Shown: positions 1 through 10,860 of the stretch, in pieces
Numbering within the stretch: position 1 is the first letter of the stretch
Layout: every line of letters starts with the position of its first letter
NCBI GenBank assembly: GCA_050084515.1
Contig: CM114273.1
Span: forward strand, 7,936,001 to 8,000,000
Origin: Blasia pusilla
Lineage: Eukaryota; Marchantiophyta; Marchantiopsida; Blasiales
DNA length: 64,000 nt
Direction: 5' to 3'
Notes under the pieces: model-generated
Told to the model about the DNA's origin: nothing
Seen by the model: the letters and a program-made list of their open reading frames with translations, nothing else
Databases searched by the model: none
Made by a program: the position numbers and the translations under genes

Positions 1-1864
<1,864 letters not shown>

Positions 1865-2122
1865 GCCTCAAGAAAATGTGGACCTTTTGCAATCTGCCTT
1901 GCTAATCCAAATCTTGAGATAGCAAAAGCATGTCGTGACACCACTTCCAATTGCGTATGCGCTCGTGCATTCAATTAGCTCCCATGTTGAATCAAAGAAG
2001 GAAGGCATGCAAATGTAGAAATGAAGGAAAGGAAAGCGCTCAAGAGAATAGAGGCACGATACATATACTCTCATAGAAGAAAGCAAGAAAATAAAGGAGC
2101 ATACCAACTTCCGGGCCACTCC

Positions 2123-2252
2123 AGATCACACTCTCCTACTACGCCACCACTCCTTGAGCGACACAATCCAAAGAAATCAGGAAGTAGACTCGAGCCTCTT
2201 CCGATCACGCTCTCGTACTGCACCACCACTCCTTGAGCAACAGAATCCAAAG
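2123..2252. repeat. Direct repeat, about 50 bp, period 80
   Basis: Two imperfect copies of a block that starts GATCAC, contains CCACCACTCCTTGAGC and ends AATCCAAAG lie at about 2123-2172 and 2203-2252. They are separated by unrelated sequence. Function unknown. They lie just downstream of the putative minus-strand leader at 2323-2335. Confidence 0.8.
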
Positions 2253-2479
2253 TTGTGCACTCTGCTGGGAAGGGACTTCAAGGGGCGGCTCAATTTGCCG
2301 CTCAAAGCTTGTCTCCGAAGGCCAAAACCCTAGACCCAACAAACCCAACTCAAACTGAGAGGGAAACTTGAAAATAAGGACTTCCTTCTTCCCTCTAAAG
2401 CTTCTTTAGCTAGGGAAGCTAATTTTTGTGAAAAAATAATTTAATATATGTAGAAGTGACATGTATAAACCCTATCTTA

Positions 2480-2665
2480 TCTTAACATCTTTTGTGGAAG
2501 GAAGACTAATAAAAAATACCCTATTATTCTTATAAGAGTTTGATGGAATAAATTATGCCTTATTGTTCTTCCACAAAACTTAATAAGTCTTCCGAGGGAC
2601 GCAATTTAAAAACCCCTTACTTTTTCGCACGTGATGGGGCATTTGTGTGGAAGTGAGACCCCCGA
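2480..2665. repeat. Dispersed repeat, copy 1 (second copy at 13630)
   Basis: This segment aligns by eye, in the same orientation, with 13630-13806. Shared blocks include CTTCCACAA, AAAAACCCC, TACGTGATG/CACGTGATG and GGAAGTGAGACCCCC. An internal inverted pair, CTTTTGTGGAAG near 2488 and CTTCCACAAAA near 2571, suggests a degraded miniature inverted-repeat element. The segment directly abuts the left edge of RE1. Confidence 0.65.
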
Positions 2666-2751
2666 GGGTTTGGTTTGACATGAGAGAGAATACACACCTT
2701 TGAGAGCTATGGTGTGAGATGGTGTAGAGAGAGATTGGATCTTACTTTACA
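2666..2751 (+). repeat. RE1 5' LTR remnant (last 86 bases)
   Basis: Nearly identical to the end of the 3' LTR core at 10777-10860 (blocks GGGTTTGGTTTGACATGAG and GGATCTTACTTTA). It ends in CA, as LTRs do. The rest of the 5' LTR is missing. RE2 shares the sequence that follows (AAAGAGAG). Confidence 0.8.
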
Positions 2752-3843
2752 AAGAGAGTTGAGCCTTGATGGTGACAACGGACCGTTGACGGTGACGGTT
2801 AACCGTTGATGGTGACTGTTGACCGTTGACCATTGATGGTGACGACGGACCGTTGACCGGTGACGGTGACTATGACGGCGACAGCCGCCGTCATAGTCAC
2901 CGTCCACCAGCCACTGTCGGTCGTTGCCGTTGCCCAGCGTTGCTCAAAGCTACATTCGGCCGTTGTCCACCATTTGGTTAGCATTTCCGCCATTACGAAG
3001 TGGAGGGTCTTCCATGACCACAATTGATTCTTTGACTTGCGCCGCCACCACGTACTTTGGTTTGGCCGGCACCGTCATTGCAGTTTCGTCATCAATCAGT
3101 GATGGTAGATGACCTCTGGTTATGGTGTTTGAGTTTTGATTTCATGCTGCTATGTTGTGATTGGTAGCTGCTCGACGACGATCGAGTACCGCGCCGTGCC
3201 GCTCGTGGTCGCACCGCACCGTCTCGATCTCGGAGCCGCACCGTCATTGTGGAGCAGATTGTGGATTTATTGTTGATTGAGAAGGGTATTCCGCCGAGTG
3301 CCGCATCCCACCATTGAGGGTTGTGCCGTTCATAGCCATCCCGTGCCGCCTGCAATGCCGCACCGTTCCGCTGGAACCACAGTGTCCATCAAGGAGTTTT
3401 GAGTAGCATCAGTACGGGAGGAGTATGACTTGCTGATTGGAGGAGTTGTCTCCATGACCGAGTTGGGGTCGAGATTTGCAGTTGCTGAGGAGCGACATCG
3501 ACATGTGTTCAGGTTACCCATTATGGTCCTTTACCCTACACGTGTGAGGGATTCTAGGATTTGGGTAGTTTATTTGGGGATATTGGGTGTGTGGATGCTG
3601 AGAGCATCATTTATGTATGTGGTTTAGGGGACATAGACTTGTATGGGATGTCCAAAGTTGAGCGTAGGTTGTCTATGAGATGATAGTCTGGTCGATTTTC
3701 TGCACCACACCGCTTGTTGCCGCACATTACACGTCTCAGGGAGGGAGAGTGTAGATCGAGTGCTGCATGTTTGGGATGAGTGATTGAGGGATTACTCATG
3801 AGGTTGAGAGTGATCGTGTAAGAGGGGCACAAGGGCCATCACG
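2752..3843 (+). other. RE1 untranslated leader
   Basis: A stretch of about 1.1 kb between LTR and gag with no gene. The first part (about 2765-2900) is low-complexity, built of imperfect ACCGTTGA and GGTGAC units on both strands. From about 3120 it aligns with the RE2 leader from about 39630 (shared GTTGTGATTGGTAG and CGACGACGATCGAGTA). No tRNA primer-binding site is obvious after the LTR. Confidence 0.6.
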
Positions 3844-5513
3844 GTGTCCTTTCAGGATTTTGAGAGGCGAGGTAGTGGACCTGAGAGTACCTCTGGAGGG
3901 TTTACCAGGAGTGGTGCAAGGTGTCGAGGGTCTCCACGTGAGAGACCACCTCGATCTCCTTCAATGTCATCTTCAGACAAGGGGGAGCATATAGAGGAGT
4001 TTGTGAGCACATCGCCACACATTGTGAGTGGTCTTACCAGTTGGGCGTACGAGATGGACGATCGGGGTAGAGGACCGCGTAGGTTTTAAGGTGCAGTAGG
4101 CACGATTGAGTTGCACGATTTCATAGAAGAGTTTAGGAATTGGTGCAACTCCCAGCGGGCAAGGAACTCTAGAGAGTTCAACCTGTTTATAGCATGGAAC
4201 GGTATGTTCCAACATTTAGAGGGGGCGCCTATGGACGATTACCATGAGTTCTCTCACAGATATGCACGTGAGATCGAGGCGTGGAGGCTCTACTATGACC
4301 CACATTATGTGTCATGGACTGAGCCGTTCCTAGATGAGGAGCAGGAGTCAGGAGAGGCTACTTCCTCTTCCACTAGTGATGTTTTAGGAGGGGTCACTCG
4401 CACTGGAGCAGTTGCACCGTCTAGTCGGGTTCGTCCCAGGTTCAACCCTGTGGTTGAGTTCTTTGTTCAATTGTGGGCGAGATACCAAGGGGTACGGATG
4501 GAGAAGTTGCGGAGCATCCATAACTTCCAGAGGTGCCCGGGTGAGAGTTTGCGTGAGGCTTACATTTGCTTGCATCGGTTGATCAACGTCACTTAGGGGT
4601 GACAAAGGCTCAAGCTATCCAGTCATGGTACGCGATGCTGGACCGGACCATGCGGATACAGGTGCAGGACGGGGTGCTTCTTATGAACACCTCCCCTACG
4701 TTGAGAGATGTTTTTAGGACCGTCGAGAACATTGACCGCAACATGGCGGAGGAGAGCGTAGCCACCATGGATTCTAGGCGAGAGCAGTCACGATTTTTTG
4801 CACTACCTGTGCAGCAACGTGGATTCCGAGATAGGTCGACTGTGGCACCACAAGCTCAAGGAGGATACCTGGAGGCCGTGCCAGAGAGACCTGCGGCTTC
4901 ATATGTGGCTCAGAAGTAGCCGCCTACTATTACTTGTTGGTCATGTGATGGAGCCCATCATCAGCGCGATTGCAGTCGTCAAGGTCATGGACGTGTGCCT
5001 CGGCATGGAGGAGGAGATGGTGCTGCACCATGAGGTTATCAGTGTGACTATTGTCAGAGGTATGGTCATACACGCGCCAGGTGTTTCAGTTTACATCATG
5101 AGTTACGTCCGGACCGAGGGCCAGAGAGGGCACCAGAGCTAGTAGCCGGTCCGGGTAGGCCTAGAGATCGTGCACCAGGTGGTTCCGTTGGGGGACGAGG
5201 AGCTGGAATTGCCCGACAGGATGGTGGAGCTGCTCGTGGAGGAGGTAGAGTCCTACCACCTAGATGCGTTGAGGGAGATGTCGGGCGTGAGGCTAGGATG
5301 GCTGCTCAGATACATCAGCTACAGGAGCAAATTGCCGCTATGGCATTGAGATTACCCGACGCCGGATCCGTGGCATCGACATCATGTGGAGCAGCCAAAG
5401 ATATGGAGGATCCTGGTTGGATGTGCGGAGTTGCCCAGATGGAGGTCGCCGCAGTTGTGACGTGTGGAGCAGCCGCAGAGTTGGATCCACAGCGAGGGGA
5501 AGCCAGGAAATAG
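3844..5513 (+). pseudogene. RE1 gag (capsid/nucleocapsid), broken
   Basis: Gag would package the element RNA. It is read in pieces: 3844-4089, then 4111-4596 (frame shift near 4090), then from about 4599 in a third frame. The capsid-like part contains FQHLEG, DDYHEFSH, EIEAW, YYDPHYVSW and FNPVVEFF, all shared with RE2. The nucleocapsid has two zinc knuckles at about 4955-5090: a variant CWSC...HHQRDC and a canonical CDYCQRYGHTRARC (CX2CX4HX4C). A Gly/Arg-rich tail and a short coiled-coil-like stretch (IHQLQEQIAAM) follow. In-frame stops lie at 4917 (TAG where RE2 has CAG), about 5029 (TGA) and 5511 (TAG where RE2 has CAA). The first frame opens with GTG and its natural start is uncertain. 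Confidence 0.85.
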
Positions 5514-5563
5514 ACTAGGCTTCCTCATTCTTTCACATTGTCCGAGGCGATGAGGACCCATCG

Positions 5564-6168
5564 ATGGGTCCTGATCAAAGTTCATGTAGAGTTGGTGATG
5601 TTGTTGGTGTGCAGGCACGGAGGGTGATGGGAGAAGCAAGCACGACTATTCCTATTGTTGATGCTCAGGAGGGGCATGTGTCAAGCACGTTGTTGGGGGC
5701 GGCCACCGTTGTGTACCGCACTCTTTTATTTTCTGCTTCCGATGTTATGACGTTGGGGGGTACATCGGAAGCCTCAGCTGGCCGCTTCACTATGTGAGCG
5801 CGGAGTTGAAGTTCTTGCATCATATTTAGAGGTGATTGTAGAGAAGGTGATGGACTTGCCCTTGGAGCGGATGCTCGGGCTGTCCACGTCATATTCATGG
5901 CACGCTGCGGCTGCTAGGATGGCGGAGATGCCCGCTAGACCCGTGACAGAGCATGCCATGGCTTCTCATGGTATTGTGTTGTTGGATAACCAAGGAGAAA
6001 TCTTCCAGTTGGTGAGTCCCGGAGGTCATTCCATGGAGGAGAGGTTCCTTTGTGGGGCTCGACTGAGGAGCTTCAATGATTGGCAGATGAGCACGTGCAG
6101 ACCGCGTGGAGCGAGGCGTTTGCACCGGAGCGTGACGGGTCTAAGGAACCGAGGTAGCAAGGAGTGCT
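5564..6168 (+). pseudogene. RE1 protease-region remnant
   Basis: The downstream part contains MPARPV.EHAM and VLLDNQGEIFQLVS, aligned with RE2 at about 42440-42535. After GGAGGT near 6025 the sequence jumps to the RE2 equivalent of about 43060-43100. About 0.5 kb holding the Asp-Ser active site is therefore deleted in RE1. What remains has no catalytic residue. The last part, about 6060-6168, is a spacer that runs into the methyltransferase. Confidence 0.7.
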
Positions 6169-7083
6169 ATGATAACACCCTTGGATACCAAACCCATTGT
6201 ATGGTTTATCTCGGATGAGGGTTTTCAAGTGTTAGATCTCTTTGGAGGGATTAGCACTGGGTTAGTTGCTGTTTTGCAGGCTAGAGTGCGAGTGCAGCAG
6301 TACCTGTGTGTGGAGAGTAATGATGTTCCAAGGCGCATCTCACTACGACATGTGGCGCAATTACACCTACATTTTCCCGACTTATTTTTTGCGTCCACGG
6401 TACAGGAGTACCAGAGTTCCCTACCGAGGGATATTTCGTTGTTGGGGGCGCAAGACTTAGACCTGTTAGGCACCATTGATTTGGTCATTTCCGGTTGGCC
6501 ATGTGAAGGCCAATCAAGTGTTGGACGAGGCAGCGGGTTGGTTGGCACTCGGTCCAGGTTGTTTTGGGTGATGTTGAGGGTCTTACGGCAGTTGCAGGAG
6601 CACCAGTCTCATTCTCCAGCCTACATTCTAGAGAATGTGCCAATCTTAGGAGACTCCTGGTCACGGGTGGTGACAAGTGCTCATCAAGTGCCTGCCTGGA
6701 TTGGCCCAACAGTGTTCTTGGATGCGGCGAGTGTAAGTTCTAGAGCCCATCATCCGCGTCTATGGTGGACCAACTTGGTGTCCCATGCGGTGTTACGAAG
6801 GGCATATGCGAGAGTGGAGCGCCCCTCCCATTTGTTAGTGGATTCCATTCTGTTGACTATGGTCAACAAGGTAGGCAAGCCGCGGGCAGCCTTTCCCACG
6901 TTTATGAGTTTTCCTGCTTCCTATGCATGCAAGGAGGCCGGTCCTGGCTTGGTTTGGGATGACCAGGTTCAGAGGTTGGTGGAGCCCAACACCGACGAGA
7001 GAGAGCAGGCGATGGGATTTCCCATAGGAGTGACGGTAGTACCGTCAGTTTTAGAGGCATCACGACGCCATGTCTTGCGTTAG
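6169..7083 (+). CDS. Retrotransposon-encoded C5-cytosine DNA methyltransferase (DNMT3-like)
   Basis: An uninterrupted 304-codon frame. Motifs by residue: motif I DLFGGISTG (SAM binding) from D23; motif IV GWPCEGQS with the catalytic Cys112; motif VI ENV at 155-157; a motif VIII-like SRAHHPRLWWTN around 190-201; MGFP at about 282-285. The order I-IV-VI-VIII and the AH.PR.WW box resemble DNMT3 more than plant DRM, whose motifs are permuted. The terminal TAG at 7081 stands where RE2 has CAG. Translation past it gives a motif X-like AMDLNSLTWIFSLG in the same frame as RT, so this stop is decay and the enzyme was once an internal Pol domain. Relative to RE2, 16 codons are missing in frame between motif VIII and MGFP. 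Expected reaction: SAM-dependent 5-methylation of cytosine in DNA. Activity without motif X is doubtful. Confidence 0.88.
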   Translation: MITPLDTKPIVWFISDEGFQVLDLFGGISTGLVAVLQARVRVQQYLCVESNDVPRRISLRHVAQLHLHFPDLFFASTVQEYQSSLPRDISLLGAQDLDLLGTIDLVISGWPCEGQSSVGRGSGLVGTRSRLFWVMLRVLRQLQEHQSHSPAYILENVPILGDSWSRVVTSAHQVPAWIGPTVFLDAASVSSRAHHPRLWWTNLVSHAVLRRAYARVERPSHLLVDSILLTMVNKVGKPRAAFPTFMSFPASYACKEAGPGLVWDDQVQRLVEPNTDEREQAMGFPIGVTVVPSVLEASRRHVLR

Positions 7084-7422
7084 GCGATGGACCTGAACAG
7101 CTTGACATGGATCTTCAGCTTGGGAGTGGTTGAGCAACGTCGGATGAGATCGCGATAGATCACAACGGTTGCATTGGTGAGCCCCATGCCCACCAAGACG
7201 GTGGAGGCAGTGGCTGGGGGCGAGACCCGAGGAGATCAACACACCAGTGGAGATCGAGAGAGACACCCTTGGACTTCTTGGGATGTTTTGCAGGTACGCC
7301 AAGAGATGATAGCCACAACATCGAGCGTGGTTCCGGGCACTGCATGTGGAGGAGATCAGAGTTTGCAGTTGGCTGCAAGAGAGCGGTCGAGTGTTGTTGT
7401 TCAAGATACGGTTGCACCATAG
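7084..7422 (+). pseudogene. RE1 Pol linker between methyltransferase and RT, including motif X
   Basis: The same frame as both the methyltransferase and RT. It starts with the motif X-like helix (AMDLNSLTWIFSLG) and is then a low-complexity, probably disordered linker (VSPMPTKTVE...). One further in-frame TAG at about 7156 corresponds to CAA/CAG in RE2. From about 7440 a deletion relative to RE2 removes roughly 0.5 kb and joins the linker to the middle of RT. This continuity supports a single Pol polyprotein. Confidence 0.7.
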
Positions 7423-7439
7423 CAACCACTAATATCCAC

Positions 7440-8434
7440 GCCGGAGAGGACAGGACAGAAGACGGCATTTTGGGGCATCGATCCTCAAGGGAAGGATTGT
7501 TTGTACCAGTGGTGGTTCCTACCATTTGGGTTAAAGAACGCCCCGGCTTAGTTTCAGAGGATCATGGATAGGATCTTGGCTGGTTTGGATTTTGCTAGGT
7601 GTTATATTGATGACATCATAGTCTTTAGCGCCACGGTTGAGGAGCATGAGCGACATCTAGAGGAGGTTTTTCGACGATTGCAATTACATGCGCTGAAGCT
7701 ACATCCCAGCAAGTGCAAGTTCTTCTACGACCAGATTGAGTACTTGGGTCATATAATATACCCAGGGGGCCTTGGTGTTCAACAGACAAAAGTAGAGGCT
7801 ATCTCACGCATTCCACGCCCTACAGATGTGAGCCGTGTTCGTGCATTCATGGGATTGGCGAACTTCTATCGGCGGTACGTCAAGGGATTCAGTTCGATTG
7901 CGAAGCCGTTGACCTTGTTGACCAAGGTGGATCACGAGTGGTATTGGGGGGATGAGCAAGAGCGAGCATTTTAGTTGCTCAAAGACATGTTGACGTCCGC
8001 GCCCATCTTGAGGAGACCAATAAGGTGGCGTCCTTTCCATTTGCACACAAATTGGAGCATGTTGGGTCTTGGAGCGATGCTCACCTAGCATGATGATGAG
8101 GGAAGAGAGTTCATGGTGGCTTACGCTAGCCGCTCAAACAATGCTGCAGAGGCCAAATATAGCTTGTATGAGGGTGAGTGCTTGGCTGCGGTGCGGGCTG
8201 TCGCACATTTCAGGTGTTACTTATTCGAAAAATCCCTTTACCATCATCACTGATCATCAACCACTGAAGTGGTTGATAGAGTCCGACAAGCTTACATGGA
8301 AGCTTGCGAGATGGGCTCTGTTATTGGAGGAGTATGATTTTCAGGTGGTACATAGACGTGGGATGCTCAACCAGGATGTAGATGGGTTGAGTCGTAACCC
8401 ATACCCGAGTCAGCAAGATGCGACTGGAGCTTAA
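7440..8434 (+). pseudogene. RE1 reverse transcriptase (3' half) and RNase H, broken
   Basis: RT starts abruptly at the DRQKTAFWG-equivalent block. It retains LPFGLKNA, the catalytic YIDDI at 7603-7617, then HPSKCKFF, EYLGHIIYPGGLGV and FMGLANFYRRYVKGFS. Fingers and the first catalytic Asp are deleted. RNase H follows with YASRSNNAAEAKYS, E.LA.V.AV.HFR.YL, TDHQPLKWL and a tail ending DGLSRNPYPSQ, the Ty3/gypsy pattern. Breaks: a TAG near 7545, a TAG at 7972 where RE2 has CAG, a TAG near 8085, and frameshifts around 8060-8240. Confidence 0.88.
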
Positions 8435-8439
8435 TGGCA

Positions 8440-9510
8440 TGGAGAGAGTGATGAGGAGTCGGTGCCAAGATGGCACGCGTTAGCCTATTTAGGCATGTTG
8501 GCTATGGAGAGCCAGAGTGTGGAGACTTCGATGGCGAGGTCTAGTGGAGAGTCCTTAGATCTCGAGGTCAGTGAGGAGACGACACATGGCCGAGATATTC
8601 ATGATGATGGAGTAGTCTTGGAGCACCTTAAGATAGGCAGCATTGCGAGCACCGTGGGTGCTAGAGAGCGGGATTGGATCCTACATTGGGCCAGACGATT
8701 ACGTTGGGAGGGGATACATATTTTGAGGGTTTGGGAGGATGGCAGAGAAAGCGTAGTGCCGCATCCTTTGCAAAAAGCACGACTAGTGCAGCATGCCTAT
8801 GAGGAGTTGGGTCAGTTTGGGGTGAAGCGGACATACAGCTTGCTCTAGATTCAGTATTGGCGGCGAGGCATGCATAGTGACGTTCAGCAGTTTGTTGCCA
8901 GGTGCATGGTGTGTGATCGGGTCCGAGCATCGTTCAATGCTCTGACTCCACAGTTGCATCCATTACCGATCATGAGCTTAGGGTATAGACGGAGTTTGGA
9001 TTTTGCAAGACCTTTGCCTTTGACGGAGCGTCTAAGTCGTTATGTGTTGGTGATGGTCGAGCACTTCTTAAAGTGGATCGAGTTGGTTGCATTGCCTCAC
9101 AAAGCGAGTAAGGGAGTAGCTTATGCCTTCCTTGATAGAGTGCTGAGTTATTATGGCGCACCGGCTCAGGTGTTGACAGACCAGGGTACCGAGTTTCGCG
9201 ATGAGGTCTAGGCCTTGTCTGATCAGGCGTTGATTGACCATCGCACGACTTTGCGAGATCATCCTTAGGCGGATGGATTAGCGGAGAGAGTTGTGCAGAC
9301 GGTGAAGAGGGGTTTACGCAAGTATGGCTTGCAGAGAGGTCACTTAGGAGATTGGGACCTCCAGTTGCCTTGGTCGGGCGCTGAGATCTGATTCAGAGGG
9401 CATCCTTAGCGTCTTTTTCACCGTACTTGCTACTTTATGGCCGAAATCCAGATTTACCTACGGCCATTCGTCGAGATTCTAGTGAGGTGCTGGACCTTGA
9501 TGACCGCAAT
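8440..9510 (+). pseudogene. RE1 integrase, broken
   Basis: The HHCC zinc region includes HAYEELGQFGVKRTY and later ARCMVCDR. The DDE core shows LDFARPLPLT (first Asp), LTDQGTEF (second Asp) and ADGLAERVVQTVKR (Glu), followed by the conserved LYGR.PDLPTAI. Stops: 8846 (CAG to TAG by comparison with RE2), 9209 (CAG to TAG), about 9267 (GAG to TAG, a transversion). A further TGA near 9521 replaces CGA. The order after RNase H fits Ty3/gypsy. Confidence 0.88.
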
Positions 9511-10035
9511 GTATGGATGTGAGCATGTTCTCAGAGGTCTGAGTCGTTTTGGAGAGTGATGCCCATGGCGTTCGAGAACTTGGCGATTGCGCAGCATCAG
9601 AATACGTTGAGGTATGCCACTATTCGAGGTGGTGGTTAACAACCAACTATCCGGAGGTTTCATCAAGGAGATTATGTCTACTTGCAGCAGACGGCATCGA
9701 CGACGTTGGATGTAACTGCAGGGCGCACTATCCTGAGACTTCGTGACATTTTGCCATCTGGTGTTCTCTTGTTGGAGGGACGCAATGGTATGGTATGGAA
9801 GGACCATGTGCATAATTGTGCGCCATGTCACCTTCCTAATATTGATGGTAAAATAGATCCGAGCTCATCCGTAGTTCCTGCAGGCTTGCGTTGTATGTTG
9901 TGTGGTTCTGCTTGTGGTGCGGCCACGATGCTAGTCTGTGATGGATGTTCGAGAGGTTGGCATATGGCATGTCTGACACCACCTCTCACTAAGGTTCCTC
10001 GAGGACGATAGATGTATCCAAGATGTACATAGAGG
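9511..10035 (+). pseudogene. RE1 integrase C-terminal region with PHD finger
   Basis: FHQGDYVYLQ marks the beta-barrel region at the integrase tail, followed by ILPSGVLLLEG and MVWKDHV.NC. A PHD finger then occupies 9892-10026: CMLC, then CDGC, then WHMAC, then LTPPL, then P..C. This is the C2-C2-HC-(C)C pattern of PHD fingers, which read histone H3 tails. The seventh ligand Cys is Tyr in both copies (MYPRC where W.CP.C is usual). A TAG at about 10009 replaces the signature Trp codon, TGG in RE2. Chromoviruses carry a chromodomain at this place; here it is a PHD finger. Confidence 0.85.
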
Positions 10036-10207
10036 AGATACTAGGCAGGTTTCGATTTCAACTTTTTCTGTGACATGGATGACATGAAGGCGACTAACGA
10101 TGGGGCCACATGAGCACCCGGCCTTTCTGCTCTTAGCGTCCTAGAGATGTATGTCGTGGTAGGTAGGGATAGATGGCTATCTGGAGTAAGAGGGACCTAA
10201 CCAAAAG

Positions 10208-10219
10208 CTAGGGGGGCGA
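10208..10219 (+). promoter_or_regulatory. RE1 polypurine tract
   Basis: The CTAGGGGGGCGA block primes plus-strand synthesis in LTR elements. RE2 has the same block at 47751-47762. Unusually, it is followed by a 127-bp block before the LTR core starts with TGTCAC. Confidence 0.7.
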
Positions 10220-10346
10220 TTGGAGGTATTTTGATACTTCTCATCTTTATGTTTGGATGCCATGAGTTAGCATAGGATTGTGCGTGTTTGTGTGTGTGTT
10301 CGGTGACAGTGATGTATGTTGTGTAGCGATGTGTATGCGCACGACA
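10220..10346 (+). repeat. RE1 127-bp repeat A, upstream copy
   Basis: Begins TTGGAGGTATTTTG and ends GCGCACGACA. It is repeated after the LTR core (10861-10987) with few differences, and twice in RE2 at the same positions relative to the 3' LTR. Confidence 0.92.
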
Positions 10347-10348
10347 GG

Positions 10349-10860
10349 TGTCACGTCTTTTAGGATAGATCGGTGAGATCTAGTAGAACGCCTTTGTGAG
10401 TAGTGGAGAATAGGTTCAATAGGTTGAGGATGACCTGCTGAGGCCCCGGGAAACCTGAGAGAGCAAGTTTCCCCTTCGTTTCGACTCATTTGGAGCCATA
10501 TTGAGGAACTTATGATTTTAAGTAAGTACCATTTTGAGTATATGATCAAATTTCTATTTTTGGTAAGTGGCCCTTGACCTCCTACATCAGGTCAAGAGCC
10601 AAGGAGGTGACTTGGGAAAATAGGTTATCATGGAGAGAGCTTGGGAGAGGGGAGGGGTATACCTCAAGAAGAGAGCTTGAGAGCTCATTCTCTCTTTGTT
10701 CAACCTCTTGGCATGAGGCGGAGGAGATATGGTCCCTTGCCTTGTGAGTGTAACCCAAGCCTCTCATTAGGAGAATGGGTTTGGTTTGACATGAGAGAGA
10801 GTGCACACCTTTGAGAGCTATGGTGTGAGATGGTGTAGAGAGAGATTGGATCTTACTTTA
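10349..10860 (+). repeat. RE1 3' LTR core
   Basis: About 512 bases beginning TGTCAC. It aligns along its length with both RE2 LTRs (shared TAGGATAGATCGG, GTTTCCCCTTCGTTT, CATTTGGAGCCATAT, GGTCAAGAGCCAAGGAGGTGAC). It contains the promoter and polyadenylation signals of the element by definition, but I cannot pinpoint them. Confidence 0.88.

Noticed and set aside
6169-7083. Reading the methyltransferase as a host DRM gene with a nearby transposon
   Set aside because: The motif order is not permuted as in DRM. The same domain sits at the same place in RE2, and it shares one frame with the RT linker.
6169-7083. Calling RE1's methyltransferase fully intact
   Set aside because: The terminator is CAG to TAG relative to RE2 and removes the motif X-like segment, and 16 codons are missing in the variable region.
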